Positions 1-8,100 are shown, numbered from the stretch's first letter. The stretch is 15,000 nt of DNA from Theodoxus fluviatilis (GCA_034096865.1 JAWQFJ010028945.1:22501-37500), one strand, 5' to 3'. Numbers and translations are program-made. Notes: generated from the sequence alone by a model not told the origin.

Positions 1-472
1 TGGATGGATGGGTGTGTGGGTGGTTGGGTGTGTGGGTGGATGGGTGTGTGGGTGGATGGGTGTGTGGGTGGATGGGTGTGTGGATGGATGGGTGTGTGGG
101 TGGATGGTGTGGATGGGTGTGTGGGTGGATGATGTGGATGGTGGTGTGGGTGGATGGTGTGGATGGATGTGTGGGTGGATGTGTGGGCGGTTGGGTGTGT
201 GAGTGGTTGGGTGTGTGGGTGGTTGGGTGTGTGGGTGGATGGGTGTGTGGGTGGATGGGTGTGTGGGTGGATGGGTGTGTGGGTGGATGGGGTGGATGGG
301 TGTGTGGGTGGATGGATGTGTGGGTGGATGGGTGTGTGGGTGGATTGTGTGGGTGGATGGGTGTGTGGGTGGATGGGTGTGTGTGTGGATGGTGTGGGTG
401 AATGGGTGTGGGGGGGATGGTGTGGGGGGATGGGTGTGTGGGGGGATGGGTGTGATGTGGGTGGGTGGGTGT
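1..472. repeat. GT/G-rich minisatellite, about 16-bp unit, cut by the window edge
   Basis: A degenerate tandem repeat of roughly GTGTGTGGGTGGATGG fills the left edge. The 16-bp period slips in places, for example through loss of GGGTGT segments, and the right end decays into GGGGGGAT and GTGGGTGGGTG. The array probably extends beyond the window. Its plus strand holds many GGG runs separated by five bases. All three forward frames stay open for long stretches as valine/tryptophan/glycine strings, which is a by-product of low complexity and not evidence of coding. Confidence 0.93.
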
Positions 473-648
473 AGAAGAAAGGTCACGGATGTTTTCAATA
501 GTCTACTTTCTTTGCTACCCTATTTTTGTGAAGTGAAACTACAGATAACCTCTATCAAGTAACTCATGAATTATCTGTGCAGAGTTCTCTTTCCTGGAAA
601 CTCTCGGACTTTGACTTTGTGAACTTTAAACTTTGGTTTCTTTCCTGG
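473..648. other. Unique spacer, nothing recognised
   Basis: A short non-repetitive segment between two simple-repeat blocks. I see no coding frame, promoter or RNA gene in it. Confidence 0.5.
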
Positions 649-916
649 GTGTTTGTGTATATGTGTAAATGTGTGTGTGTGTGTGTGTGTGTATGTGTGT
701 ATGTGTGTGTGTGTGCAACGCTGTGTCTTTGTGTGTCTGTATGTGTGCATGTGTTTGTATGTTTTGTCTCTATGTGTGTGTGTCTATATGTGTGTGTATG
801 TTTTGTCTCTATATGTGTGTGTCTATATGTGTGTCTATGTATCTGTGTGTGTGTGTCTGTCTCAGTGTCCGTCTGCCTGCCTTCCTGCCTGTGCCTGCCT
901 GCCCTCCTACCTGGGT
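649..916. repeat. Compound TG-rich microsatellite
   Basis: This is a TG dinucleotide tract with interspersed ATG, CTATATG and TTTTGTCTC interruptions. The purest GT run is at about 669-692. The block TTTTGTCTCTATATGTGTGTGTCTATATG recurs within about 760-840, so a longer-period duplication is superimposed on the dinucleotide. It grades into a CTGCCTGCC pyrimidine-rich stretch. The long frames on both strands are only Val/Cys and Thr/His strings of the repeat. Confidence 0.85.
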
Positions 917-963
917 GCCTGTCTGTCTGTCTGTCTCCCCCCCCCCCCCCCCCCCCCCCCCCC
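917..963. repeat. CTGT tetranucleotide tract joined to a 27-base poly-C run
   Basis: About four GTCT units run directly into 27 uninterrupted C at 937-963. This is the longest homopolymer in the window. Its true length is uncertain because such runs are error-prone in sequencing. Confidence 0.9.
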
Positions 964-1953
964 TTCACTACCACTCCCCTCTCTGTTCCTTTCTCTGTTC
1001 ACCTGGCTGTGCATGCTGAGATAATAAGATATTGTTTGACCCTAGCCCTCCACGTGCATGGGACTGAAAGCCGCTTGTCCTTTCAAAAGGGACTGATTGG
1101 GCCATCAGGAAATGCCAATATCGTCACTCCCTTGCTTCTGGGCATTTATGACCCAGTTAACTTTGCCTGTTGGCAATATCACTGACGAGTATATCTGTCA
1201 TTCTGATAGGAAGCCAATAGCTGAATCCTTATTTTTAAAAACTAAGTTTAGATAGCATTTATGGAGGTTCTGCTAAGCTCAGTCCCTCCAAAATTGATTC
1301 TGTTAGTTGAACCGTTTTCAATTTTGTCCTTATTTGGCATACAATAATTAGTTAGTTCATCAAGAACTCCTTTGGATTTGAGTGTTGTCTATTCACTGAA
1401 AGCTGGGGTAAATTTTAAATGGGTATATCAGGTTGTGTCTGATTGAATTTTCAGCCATTTTAGACTGACATGAAAATGCAAGATTGCTTCTAGTAGGCCA
1501 TATGTGCTGAACTTATAGAGCTTATGCATGGAATTCATGTCTGTATGCATTGTCTGCGTCAATACTGTATCCCTTTCCATTTCAATTTGTGTAGCTTATG
1601 GCTGGCTAGCTGTGTTAGTAACCAGAGAAAGTATTGAGTGCAGATTCAGAAGCCAATTTGTTTCTGCCTGACAAACTTCGCTTCAATATGATCAAACAAA
1701 ATTTTTCAAGTTTTGAGGCAGGGATGGAAAAAGCTAATAATGCTAGATTTTAAAAAGGAGACAACGGAAAATAATGGGAAAGAAAAGTGGGTAAGTCATT
1801 ATGGAGGATTGAAAGATTGGTTCGCTCCTCTGTACACCCATCGGGAGGGAAGAATTACTCAGGGGGCTTCATTATGGCTCTTTTCCAACTTTTCCCAGCC
1901 ACTGCCATTCCCAAGGATGTAAACTGCCTTCATTCTGACATGGTCGTTCCATT
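964..1953. other. Unique region without a recognised gene
   Basis: About 1 kb of mixed-composition sequence, the least repetitive part of the left half. No open frame is long enough or conserved enough to call a gene. A 69-codon frame at 1713-1922 has no recognisable motif. I found no tRNA B-box, terminal inverted repeats or long tandem repeat. Confidence 0.5.
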
Positions 1954-2640
1954 TTCACTCTCAACAACCCCACCCACCCCACTTCCCCATCGACTCAACC
2001 CTCTCCCCCACCTGCACCCCCACATGCACCCCCTTTCCCTCCCCTCCTTGCCCATACCTCAAATCGGCCACACACTCGCCTCCTTACCTCAGCCCCTCTC
2101 CTTGTCTGCCATACTACCTCCCTCATTGCTCACTACCCTCCCTTCCTTTCCCTCCCACGGCTCCTGTGTTCTCAAAGCCTCTTCCTTTTGTCCACTCCAT
2201 CCCTGCCATCCTGTTACCCTTCTGCTGGAGGTCGGCAAAGGTTTGTCCTTAGCTGGGTATCCTGCATCTGTATCTACCTACCCCTAACCTACCTCGGAGC
2301 TCATTTTCCCTCCTCTACCCTTAACTTACTACTACCCCACCCACATCCTTAATTTCCTCTTCTCCCGATCCTCACCCACCCACCCCACCCCTTCTCCCAC
2401 TCCCCCATCCCCTCTCCCCATCCCCCCCCCCCTTTCCGCACTCCCCACTCTCTCCACTCCCCCCACCCCCACCCCGTATGTCCTACTTCCCTCTCTCCGA
2501 GCCTCGCACTCTCCTCTCCCTCTCCCCCCCCCCCTCCCCCCTCCCCCCTCCTACTATTCCCCTCCCACCCAAACCCTGCTTCTGGCTCGTCTCTATCTCC
2601 CTCTCTCTCTCTCTCCCCCCCCCCCCCCCCTTTCTCCCCG
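1954..2640. repeat. Polypyrimidine, C-rich low-complexity region
   Basis: Almost all bases on the plus strand are C or T, with frequent CCCC(A/T)CCCC patterns. It contains C-runs of 11 (2422-2432), 11 (2524-2534) and 16 (2615-2630). The last directly follows a short CT run at about 2599-2614. Proline/serine/leucine-rich frames here reflect composition. Such mirror-like pyrimidine tracts can form triplex (H-DNA) structures; that is general knowledge and not shown here. Confidence 0.8.
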
Positions 2641-2785
2641 CTCCTGCTATTCAGTATTTAGTATTTGCTATGCAGATGTTGCCATTAGTACCTGGATTGA
2701 CGAACCTGGACCTGCGGTTGTCCTGTGCTGGCAGGGAAGAGCAGGCTTGAACACTGTCCAGATGGATGACGTGCTGCGCGTCCAT

Positions 2786-2861
2786 CTCTCTGTCTCTCTG
2801 TCCACGTCTCTCCACTGTCTCTGTCTCTGTCTGTCTGTCTGTCTGTCTCTGCCTGTCTGCC

Positions 2862-2921
<60 letters not shown>
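2786..2921. repeat. Compound CT/CTGT to AG microsatellite
   Basis: The first half is CTCTGT/CTGT-rich, with CTGT units at about 2826-2849. After CTGCCTGCAG it switches strand composition to a pure AG run of 28 units at 2865-2920. Pyrimidine-rich sequence followed at once by purine-rich sequence on the same strand gives a self-complementary arrangement. Confidence 0.92.
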
Positions 2922-2925
<4 letters not shown>

Positions 2926-3189
2926 TACACTCGTCACGAATCACGTTCAGTAACTTTCTTTGCTGCAGTTCAGCTTTTACACATAAAAGCAGATCACCTG
3001 TAATCATTACATGGCTGGCAGCTCGCAACCAGATATCGCTGTCTACAATTACCCCCATCTCTCTCGCTCCCGGATATTTCCTTGCTGGCTACAAAGAGCT
3101 GGGGAATTGCTATCTGGCAGCGAGGATCTCGTAACCACCCCACAGAGCATCAGCCAATGTGACCAGTAGATTCTGCCACAGCTGCTGGA
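2922..3189. other. Unique spacer upstream of the promoter-like region
   Basis: Non-repetitive sequence. No gene or motif was recognised apart from being adjacent to the CpG-rich region that follows. Confidence 0.4.
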
Positions 3190-3327
3190 GTGCGAGGACT
3201 GAGAACTCACTACGGCACCCACATCTGGAGTTCGTTCCGTAGACGCAGCTGCTTGAAGAAAGCGGAAACAGCGGATTTATGGGCCTATAGAACGCTTTGC
3301 ATCATTCCGCTTTGTGGCAGCGACAAC

Positions 3328-3338
3328 AAGATGGCGGA
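3328..3338 (+). promoter_or_regulatory. YY1-type motif overlapping a possible ATG
   Basis: The sequence reads AAGATGGCGGA, close to the YY1/Pleiohomeotic consensus AANATGGCGGC. In mammals this motif often sits just downstream of the transcription start and overlaps the initiator ATG. Here the ATG at 3331 is embedded in it. The surrounding DNA is richer in CpG than the flanks. Functional use in this organism is inferred. Confidence 0.4.
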
Positions 3339-3474
3339 CAAAATGCCGCCACCACCACTTCGTGCAATTACTTTGATGGAAATTTTCGACGACGACGACT
3401 TGACTGCAGTACTACAAGTTACAGCAGCGTCAACGTTCATATCCTTGTATGCACTGCAGCTTTTTAATCCTTGA
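3331..3474 (+). CDS. Hypothetical 47-codon frame, possible first exon
   Basis: A short open frame begins at the ATG inside the YY1-like motif and reads MADKMPPPPLRAI, then an acidic DDDD patch, and stops at TGA. The frame is open upstream to an ATG at 3190. I prefer 3331 because of the motif and the good purine at -3. I do not recognise the protein. No convincing splice donor is visible; GTATGC at about 3448 is the best weak candidate. It could equally be 5' untranslated sequence or a chance frame. Confidence 0.15.
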   Translation: MADKMPPPPLRAITLMEIFDDDDLTAVLQVTAASTFISLYALQLFNP

Positions 3475-3515
3475 AAAATGATCCCAGCGCAGAACACTTG
3501 AACAAGTTCCTCCAA

Positions 3516-3758
3516 TCATCGGGGTATAAGAAGAAGACAGCGCACGGTCACGTGACGGTGACATGCAATGAACATTGCAAGTATTCTTCCCCAAAACATG
3601 CAAACTACGATCAAGTTCATAAGCAATTTGAACATAAAATAAAAATGTAATCTCCCTTCACACTTTCCGCCACGTATAAGATATAATTTATCATGCGTCA
3701 GCTCACAATTGATGTATTTGTCTTCACCGAAACGATAACGTCCAATAGTGGCCGCCAT
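3516..3758 (-). CDS. Hypothetical 80-codon minus-strand frame, possible first exon
   Basis: This frame starts at an ATG embedded in a full-consensus YY1-type motif (AAAATGGCGGC on the minus strand). It reads MAATIGRYRFGEDKYINCEL and continues to a stop at 3516. An in-frame ATG eight codons upstream (3782) is also possible. The first 35 or so residues are mixed and protein-like; the rest is hydrophobic and probably not coding, as expected if an exon ends inside the frame. I recognise no family. The sequence behind the start (3760-3960) is CpG-rich, as a promoter would be. It faces the plus-strand candidate at 3331, so the two would be convergent. Confidence 0.17.
   Translation of the reverse strand: MAATIGRYRFGEDKYINCELTHDKLYLIRGGKCEGRLHFYFMFKLLMNLIVVCMFWGRILAMFIACHRHVTVRCLLLIPR
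3547..3556. promoter_or_regulatory. Perfect GTCACGTGAC palindrome (E-box/CLEAR-type)
   Basis: A 10-bp perfect palindrome with a CACGTG core, identical to the CLEAR element consensus bound by TFEB/MITF-type bHLH-Zip factors in vertebrates. It lies between the two facing YY1-like motifs. A half-copy (GGTGAC) follows immediately. Binding is inferred from sequence only. Confidence 0.35.
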
Positions 3759-3761
3759 TTT
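3750..3761 (-). promoter_or_regulatory. YY1-type motif, inverted, overlapping a possible ATG
   Basis: The minus strand reads AAAATGGCGGCC, an exact match to AANATGGCGGC. Its ATG (3758 to 3756) opens the minus-strand candidate frame. Together with the copy at 3328 it forms an inverted pair about 420 bp apart. Confidence 0.45.
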
Positions 3762-4463
3762 GCTGACAGTCTTGGCATTCAATTTTTACCGCTACGCAGC
3801 GCTTTTTCCCAGCGACGCGCAGCAGAGGGTTTCACAGAAGCAGCGCTGACAGCTGCTTACAGCGGCTAAGCTTACGGAACACGCTGCTCCTAATGAGACC
3901 TTGGTTGTGCGAGCAAGGAATGGCGCACCGCAGGACTCCCCTCCCTTCCTCGTTACTGCGCTCGATAATTTCTGTCCACTGTTCCCGCCAAGGCTGACTG
4001 AGAGATGCGTGGCACGTACAGGAAAGCTGGCTTTGTTCGTTGGGGAGTCAGGACAGGGTATGATGGGGGCTTAGAACTGTGAGAGCCACGCTGCTGTCAA
4101 TGGCATCAAGAAAAGATGTGCGCTGCTGCGGCGGGCTGTGACGTGCAGTCATGCTCGTGGCATGTGTAGCTATTTTCATGCTTCCCCAGCCTCGGGGAAA
4201 GCCGAGGCACTCTCGGCAGAATCCTGGCTGGAGACTGTGCAGGAGCTGTTGTTGTACGAGTAGTGGTAGTATTACTACTATATAGGTAGGGAAATATATC
4301 TGTTGTCTGCTGAGGTTGGGACAACAGCTGTCTTGTGGATGTCATTTTAAAAAGGCTGGTGTCCATTGAAATGTATGAAAATGGTGATGATTTATGTTGT
4401 ATTTGTGGAAGATTGCTGAGTATTGTGGTTGGGATGCTACCTGTGTAGTACGATTGTTCGGAG
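3759..4463. other. CpG-rich region then unique spacer
   Basis: Positions 3780-3960 are rich in GCGC, CAGCG and CpG, with repeated AGCAGCGCTG-like words. This fits a promoter-proximal region for the minus-strand candidate. From about 4000 to 4463 the composition normalises and I see no gene. A minus-strand frame that enters here from the 41-bp array continues open to 4106 without recognisable domains. Confidence 0.3.
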
Positions 4464-5192
4464 ATGGTCCTGCTGATGAGGCATTTGCTCTCTTCTAAGG
4501 ATTTCCTTTCCTGCTGATGAGGCATTTCCTCTCTTCTAAGGATGTCCTGTCCAGCTGATGAGGCATTTGCTCTCTTCTTAGAATGTCCTGTCCAGCTGAT
4601 GAGGCATTTGCTCTCTTCTAAGGATGTCCTGTCCAGCTGATGAGGCATTTGCTCTCTTCTAAGGATGTCCTGTCCAGCTGATGAGGCATTTGCTCTCTTC
4701 TAAGGATGTCCTGTCCAGCTGATGAGGCATTTGCTCTCTTCTAAGGATGTCCTGTCCAGCTGATGAGGCATTTGCTCTCTTCTAAGGATGTCCTATCCAG
4801 CTGATGAGGCATTTGCTCTCTTCTAAGGATGTCCTGTCCAGCTGATGAGGCATTTGCTCTCTCTCTTCTTAGGATGTCCTTTCTAGCTGATGAGGCATTT
4901 GCTCTCTTCTAAGGATGTCCTGTCCAGCTGATGAGGCATTTGCTCTCCTTAGGATGTCCTGTCCAGCTGATGAGGTATTTGCTCTCTTCTAAGGATGTCC
5001 TGTCCAGCTGATGAGGCATTTGCTCTCTTCTAAGGATGTCCTGTCCAGCTGATGAGGCTTCTAAGGATGTCCTGTCCAGCTGATGAGGCATTTGCTCTCT
5101 TCTTAGGATTTCCTTTCCTGCTGATGAGGCATTTGCTCTCTTCTTAGGATTTCCTTTCCAGCTGATGAGGCATTTGCTCTCTTCTAAGGATG
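4464..5192. repeat. 41-bp minisatellite, 18 copies
   Basis: The CTGATGAGG anchor recurs at 4473, 4514, 4555, 4596, 4637, 4678, 4719, 4760, 4801, 4842, 4887, 4928, 4967, 5008, 5049, 5080, 5121 and 5162. Most intervals are exactly 41 bp. Exceptions are 45 (a CTCT insertion), 39 and 31 (internal deletions). Inner copies are almost identical. Copies near both ends share a variant with ATTTCCTTTCC in place of ATGTCCTGTCC. Because 41 is not a multiple of three, the minus strand reads through successive copies as a 41-residue protein repeat (containing LDRTSLEESKCLISWTGH). I treat this as coincidental openness and not a demonstrated gene. Confidence 0.95.
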
Positions 5193-5590
5193 TAGGTATC
5201 GCAATTTGTGCTGTTGTAGACTCAGTCCTATAATGCATGGAGGCAGCTCATCCGCTTGAATGCTCTCTCTGTCAGCAAACGTGGACACGCTCTTCCTGTT
5301 TTATTACTCGGTATGTGAGCTGCACGTGCTTGGGAATGAGTGTGCGCAGCAACAACATGTTCGTGCGTGTGCTTGAATGGGCGCACGTGCACGCTTGGCT
5401 TCATTGTTTCTAGGTAACGCAGCCCATCATCCGGGCATCTGCAATCAGTGGCTGAAACAGGATCCGCACCTCCCCCATGCCTGTTGTATATTCAGTGCAA
5501 CGCAAGCCAGCACACTGCTTATAGCGTAGGGTTGTGTCGTTGCAAGTTTGTAGTCCACTGATCGAGTCTGAAGCATTTACGAATTGGAGT
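5193..5590. other. Unique spacer, no gene seen
   Basis: Mixed-composition sequence with two GCACGTGC words (about 5321 and 5383). No open frame, RNA gene or repeat recognised. Confidence 0.4.
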
Positions 5591-5647
5591 GGACGACGAC
5601 GACGATGACGACGACGACGACGACGATGATGATGCTGATGATGATGA
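5591..5647. repeat. GAC/GAT trinucleotide microsatellite
   Basis: GAC units (first interrupted by one GAT) grade into GAT units with one GCT interruption. The reading is Asp-rich in one frame but no surrounding gene is visible. Confidence 0.9.
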
Positions 5648-5801
5648 ATGCAGTTTTACGCTTTTCAGCCTTTGTTGACTAAGTACGACCATTGATTGCG
5701 AAAATTATTAGGGCTGCTCAGAGTAAGAGCAAGTCTCAAATGATTTTTCCTTATCAATGGCCTTGCATAGCCTACAAAGGGTGATACAAAAACTCCGCCC
5801 G

Positions 5802-5960
5802 TCCATCCATCCATCCATCCATCCATCCATCCATCCATCCATCCATCCATCCATCCATCCATCCATCCATCCATCCATCCATCCATCCATCCATCCATCC
5901 ATCCATCCATCCATCCATCCATCCATCCATCCATCCATCCATCCATCCATCCATCCATCC
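5802..5960. repeat. Uninterrupted TCCA tetranucleotide array, about 40 units
   Basis: 159 bp of perfect TCCA repeat with no substitutions. The absence of mutations implies a young or rapidly turning-over array, and its length is likely variable. The frames it creates (Ile-His-Pro-Ser on plus, Met-Asp-Gly-Trp on minus) come from the repeat. Confidence 0.97.
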
Positions 5961-6690
5961 CCCTCAGTGCTCTACTTCAACTTTCATGTACGGCGTGGGC
6001 GGTTGAGTTTCGCAGTGCCGTTGCAGACCTAGTCATTCTAGTCCACTGGAGACTTTGCTTGCCAGGGAAAAGAGTCTCTAGCACAGTTCATATCACGTGA
6101 TGGAACGATTCCGTCTGGAATATTGATAATGAGGTCACACGAGAGGCTTGTGGGATAGATCTCTCTGTTCCCTGATATACGCCGTTAAAGTAGTTCTTAG
6201 ACTATTTCGCACAAAACTCATAAATTACCATTGTTGAGGCAATAAACAAGAGCTTAATCGATAAAATAAAATGTTTATGTTGAAATGGAAACAAGTTTGG
6301 ACATATGGATGATTTCTGTAAAAGTTGAAAAAATAGTATCATAAACGAACTATTTTTGGCAAAATGATATAATGCGAAGGGTCAAGTCTATTATGCATTC
6401 ATTGCGAACTGCGCCAGAGTCACTATTGACTCGGGTTCACAGAATGGGCATGAGTCTGCGGTCCGTAGTGCCGTACGCTGTCGCCAATATGTCGTACTGA
6501 GGCAGTATCGCCTGCCATAGTTGTGACACAGTGCTGAACATTCCTGAAATGGTTATGGTTTGAAGATGGTGTCCTGTAGTCCGTGCTGATTGCTTTTGAT
6601 GACGATAGGAGGAGGAAATGATGGTGGTGAACTGAAATTTTGTGTAATTGGTTATTAACATAATACTAGCATACATAGTAACAAGCACAG
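5961..6690. other. Unique region, no gene recognised
   Basis: A moderately AT-rich non-repetitive stretch. It contains one perfect ATCACGTGAT palindrome at 6092-6101. An 85-codon minus-strand frame at 6437-6694 shows no family motif and is not called. Confidence 0.4.
6092..6101. promoter_or_regulatory. ATCACGTGAT palindrome
   Basis: A 10-bp perfect palindrome sharing the TCACGTGA core with sites at 3548 and 14257. It is a potential bHLH-Zip site. No neighbouring gene gives it a context. Confidence 0.2.
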
Positions 6691-6770
6691 GCACCTAAAC
6701 ATGCGCGTGCACAAGCACGTTCACATTTGCGCACACGCGCTCACACTCCATACCCACTATGAACATACCC
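6691..6770. repeat. Degenerate CA/CG alternating tract
   Basis: Short alternating purine-pyrimidine words (GCGCGTGCAC, GCGCACACGCGC) that resemble an old CA array with CpG-containing variants. Confidence 0.45.
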
Positions 6771-7107
6771 TCGCATGGTCTTGCTTTCAGGCGGCTGTTA
6801 ACATAGGTATGTCTTTACACCACGCGATACACTGTTGCAGCACACAAATAGAGGATTGACTAGGCCCACGATGAGAGAATGAATGGCGCATTGATTGGTC
6901 CTGGCACATGGAGTGTATTAGTTTACACAGGCTACGTTTTGTTCGATGGCCTCCGAGGCAGGAACCTCCCGGCTGTTTATCTGATAGCCCTGCAAAGGCA
7001 TGATTGATGTGCATTGTTCATGGTGTGCATTGAAAAAACAGACAACTTGCCGTATACGACAGGGAGATAGATCTGCGTGCACAAAGGGATAATGACAGTG
7101 TTCGCAC
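6771..7107. other. Unique spacer, no gene seen
   Basis: Non-repetitive sequence between two CA-rich tracts. No feature recognised. Confidence 0.4.
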
Positions 7108-7234
7108 GTACACACATACACACGCGCGCGCACGCGTAGACCAGCAGATACCGACACATACGAATACCCACACACGCACATGCGCAACTACCAACACTCA
7201 CGCACGCGCGTGCACACACACACACACACACACA

Positions 7235-7269
<35 letters not shown>

Positions 7270-7300
7270 ACACACATAGAGGCTCACACACACAAAACAC
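7108..7300. repeat. CA/CG microsatellite block
   Basis: Alternating CA repeats with CG and TACACA interruptions. The purest CA runs are at about 7212-7234 and 7239-7266, separated by GTACACA. The CGCGCGCGCACGCG segment near 7121 is a strong alternating purine-pyrimidine stretch. Confidence 0.9.
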
Positions 7301-7320
7301 ATACGCATACGCGCGATCGC

Positions 7321-7378
7321 AGGCAGAGAGAAAGAGAGAAATAGAGAGACGGACGGACGGACGGACAGAGAAAGAGAT
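7321..7378. repeat. Purine-rich AGAG / GACG tract
   Basis: GAGA-type purine-rich sequence with four to five GACG units at about 7347-7365, flanked on both sides by AGAGAAAGAGA words. Confidence 0.75.
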
Positions 7379-7854
7379 TGATTCGTGACCGACACGATTT
7401 CCAATCATGTCTACAACATGGTTTCGTTCAACCATTGCTTTCTTTTTTGTGTGGCGTTGGGGCTCAGTTTCCCCCCAAAGAACCGTAGATTGTGCTTGAT
7501 CGTGACTTGTGCTCCCAATGCGCGTCGGGCCGCGTTTCATGCAGTGATGTGTAGCGGTAAGATCAGCTCATTGTGACGTGTCAGTGAGATCAGCTCGTGA
7601 GTGATGAGTTCACGAGTTTTTCTGCCTGCGGATTCTCTAGATAAAGTTAAGTTGATTAGCAGAGCTTGAAGTGTCTGTGTCTTCTTTTACGTGATGCACG
7701 GTGCGCCGCTCCCTGTCCTCCGATGCACACGCCAGCTCTTGAGGCTCTTTCACAAAGGCTTGAAATCCTGCTGAGCCCAAAATCGATATGCCATGAAGGA
7801 TTTTTAATGCATTGGCCTGCGACAGAGATAAACGTTTAGGGTGTCTGTGGAGCG
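7379..7854. other. Unique region, no gene recognised
   Basis: Contains a short direct repeat AGATCAGCTC at about 7560 and 7587 and nothing else I can name. Frames here are short. Confidence 0.4.
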
Positions 7855-8013
7855 TGCGTGTGTGTGCATATGTGTGAGTGCGTGCACGTTTGTATTTTGC
7901 GTGTGTACGTGTGTGTGTTTGTGTGCGTGCATGTGTGCGTGCAAGAGTTGATGTTATAGGGAATGTGTACAAGCGTGTGCGTGTCGATCCAGTGTGTGAC
8001 GTCTTTGAGGATG

Positions 8014-8081
<68 letters not shown>

Positions 8082-8100
8082 CATGCAAGAGTTGAGTTCT
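7855..8100. repeat. GT microsatellite block with a pure 57-bp GT run
   Basis: Degenerate GTGTGCGT sequence leads into a pure GT run at 8021-8077. The non-repeat word GCAAGAGTTGA occurs at 7941-7951 and again at 8085-8095, each directly after a GTGCGTGCA-type segment, so the block contains an internal duplication. Confidence 0.92.

Noticed and set aside
8..474. Long valine/tryptophan/glycine frames in the first 470 bp.
   Set aside because: They are translations of a low-complexity tandem repeat, open in all three forward frames.
564..1185. Frames of 116-202 codons on both strands, rich in Val/Cys or Thr/His.
   Set aside because: They are produced by TG/CA and C-run repeats and show no domain.
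1819..1830. GGTTCGCTCC as a possible tRNA or SINE B-box.
   Set aside because: It departs from GGTTCGANNCC at key positions and has no A-box or cloverleaf upstream.
2651..3134. Frames of 68-135 codons over the CTGT/AG tract.
   Set aside because: The Leu-Ser and Arg-Glu strings come from the AG/CT microsatellite, and flanking parts have no recognised motif.
4464..5192. Tandem hammerhead ribozymes: every 41-bp unit carries CTGATGAG, the 5' core of a hammerhead, and a GTC triplet lies just before it.
   Set aside because: The essential second core (GAAA after stem II) is absent. After the possible GGCA/TGCT stem the sequence is CTCTTCTAAGG, and only three bases separate GTC from CTGATGAG, leaving no room for stem I. 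A catalytic fold is not supported.
4464..5192. CRISPR array, suggested by regular repeats.
   Set aside because: The units are head-to-tail with no unique spacers, and the context is a eukaryotic genome. This is a minisatellite.
6437..7187. Minus-strand frames of 75-89 codons.
   Set aside because: No recognisable motif, overlapping alternatives, and no start or splice context that favours any of them.
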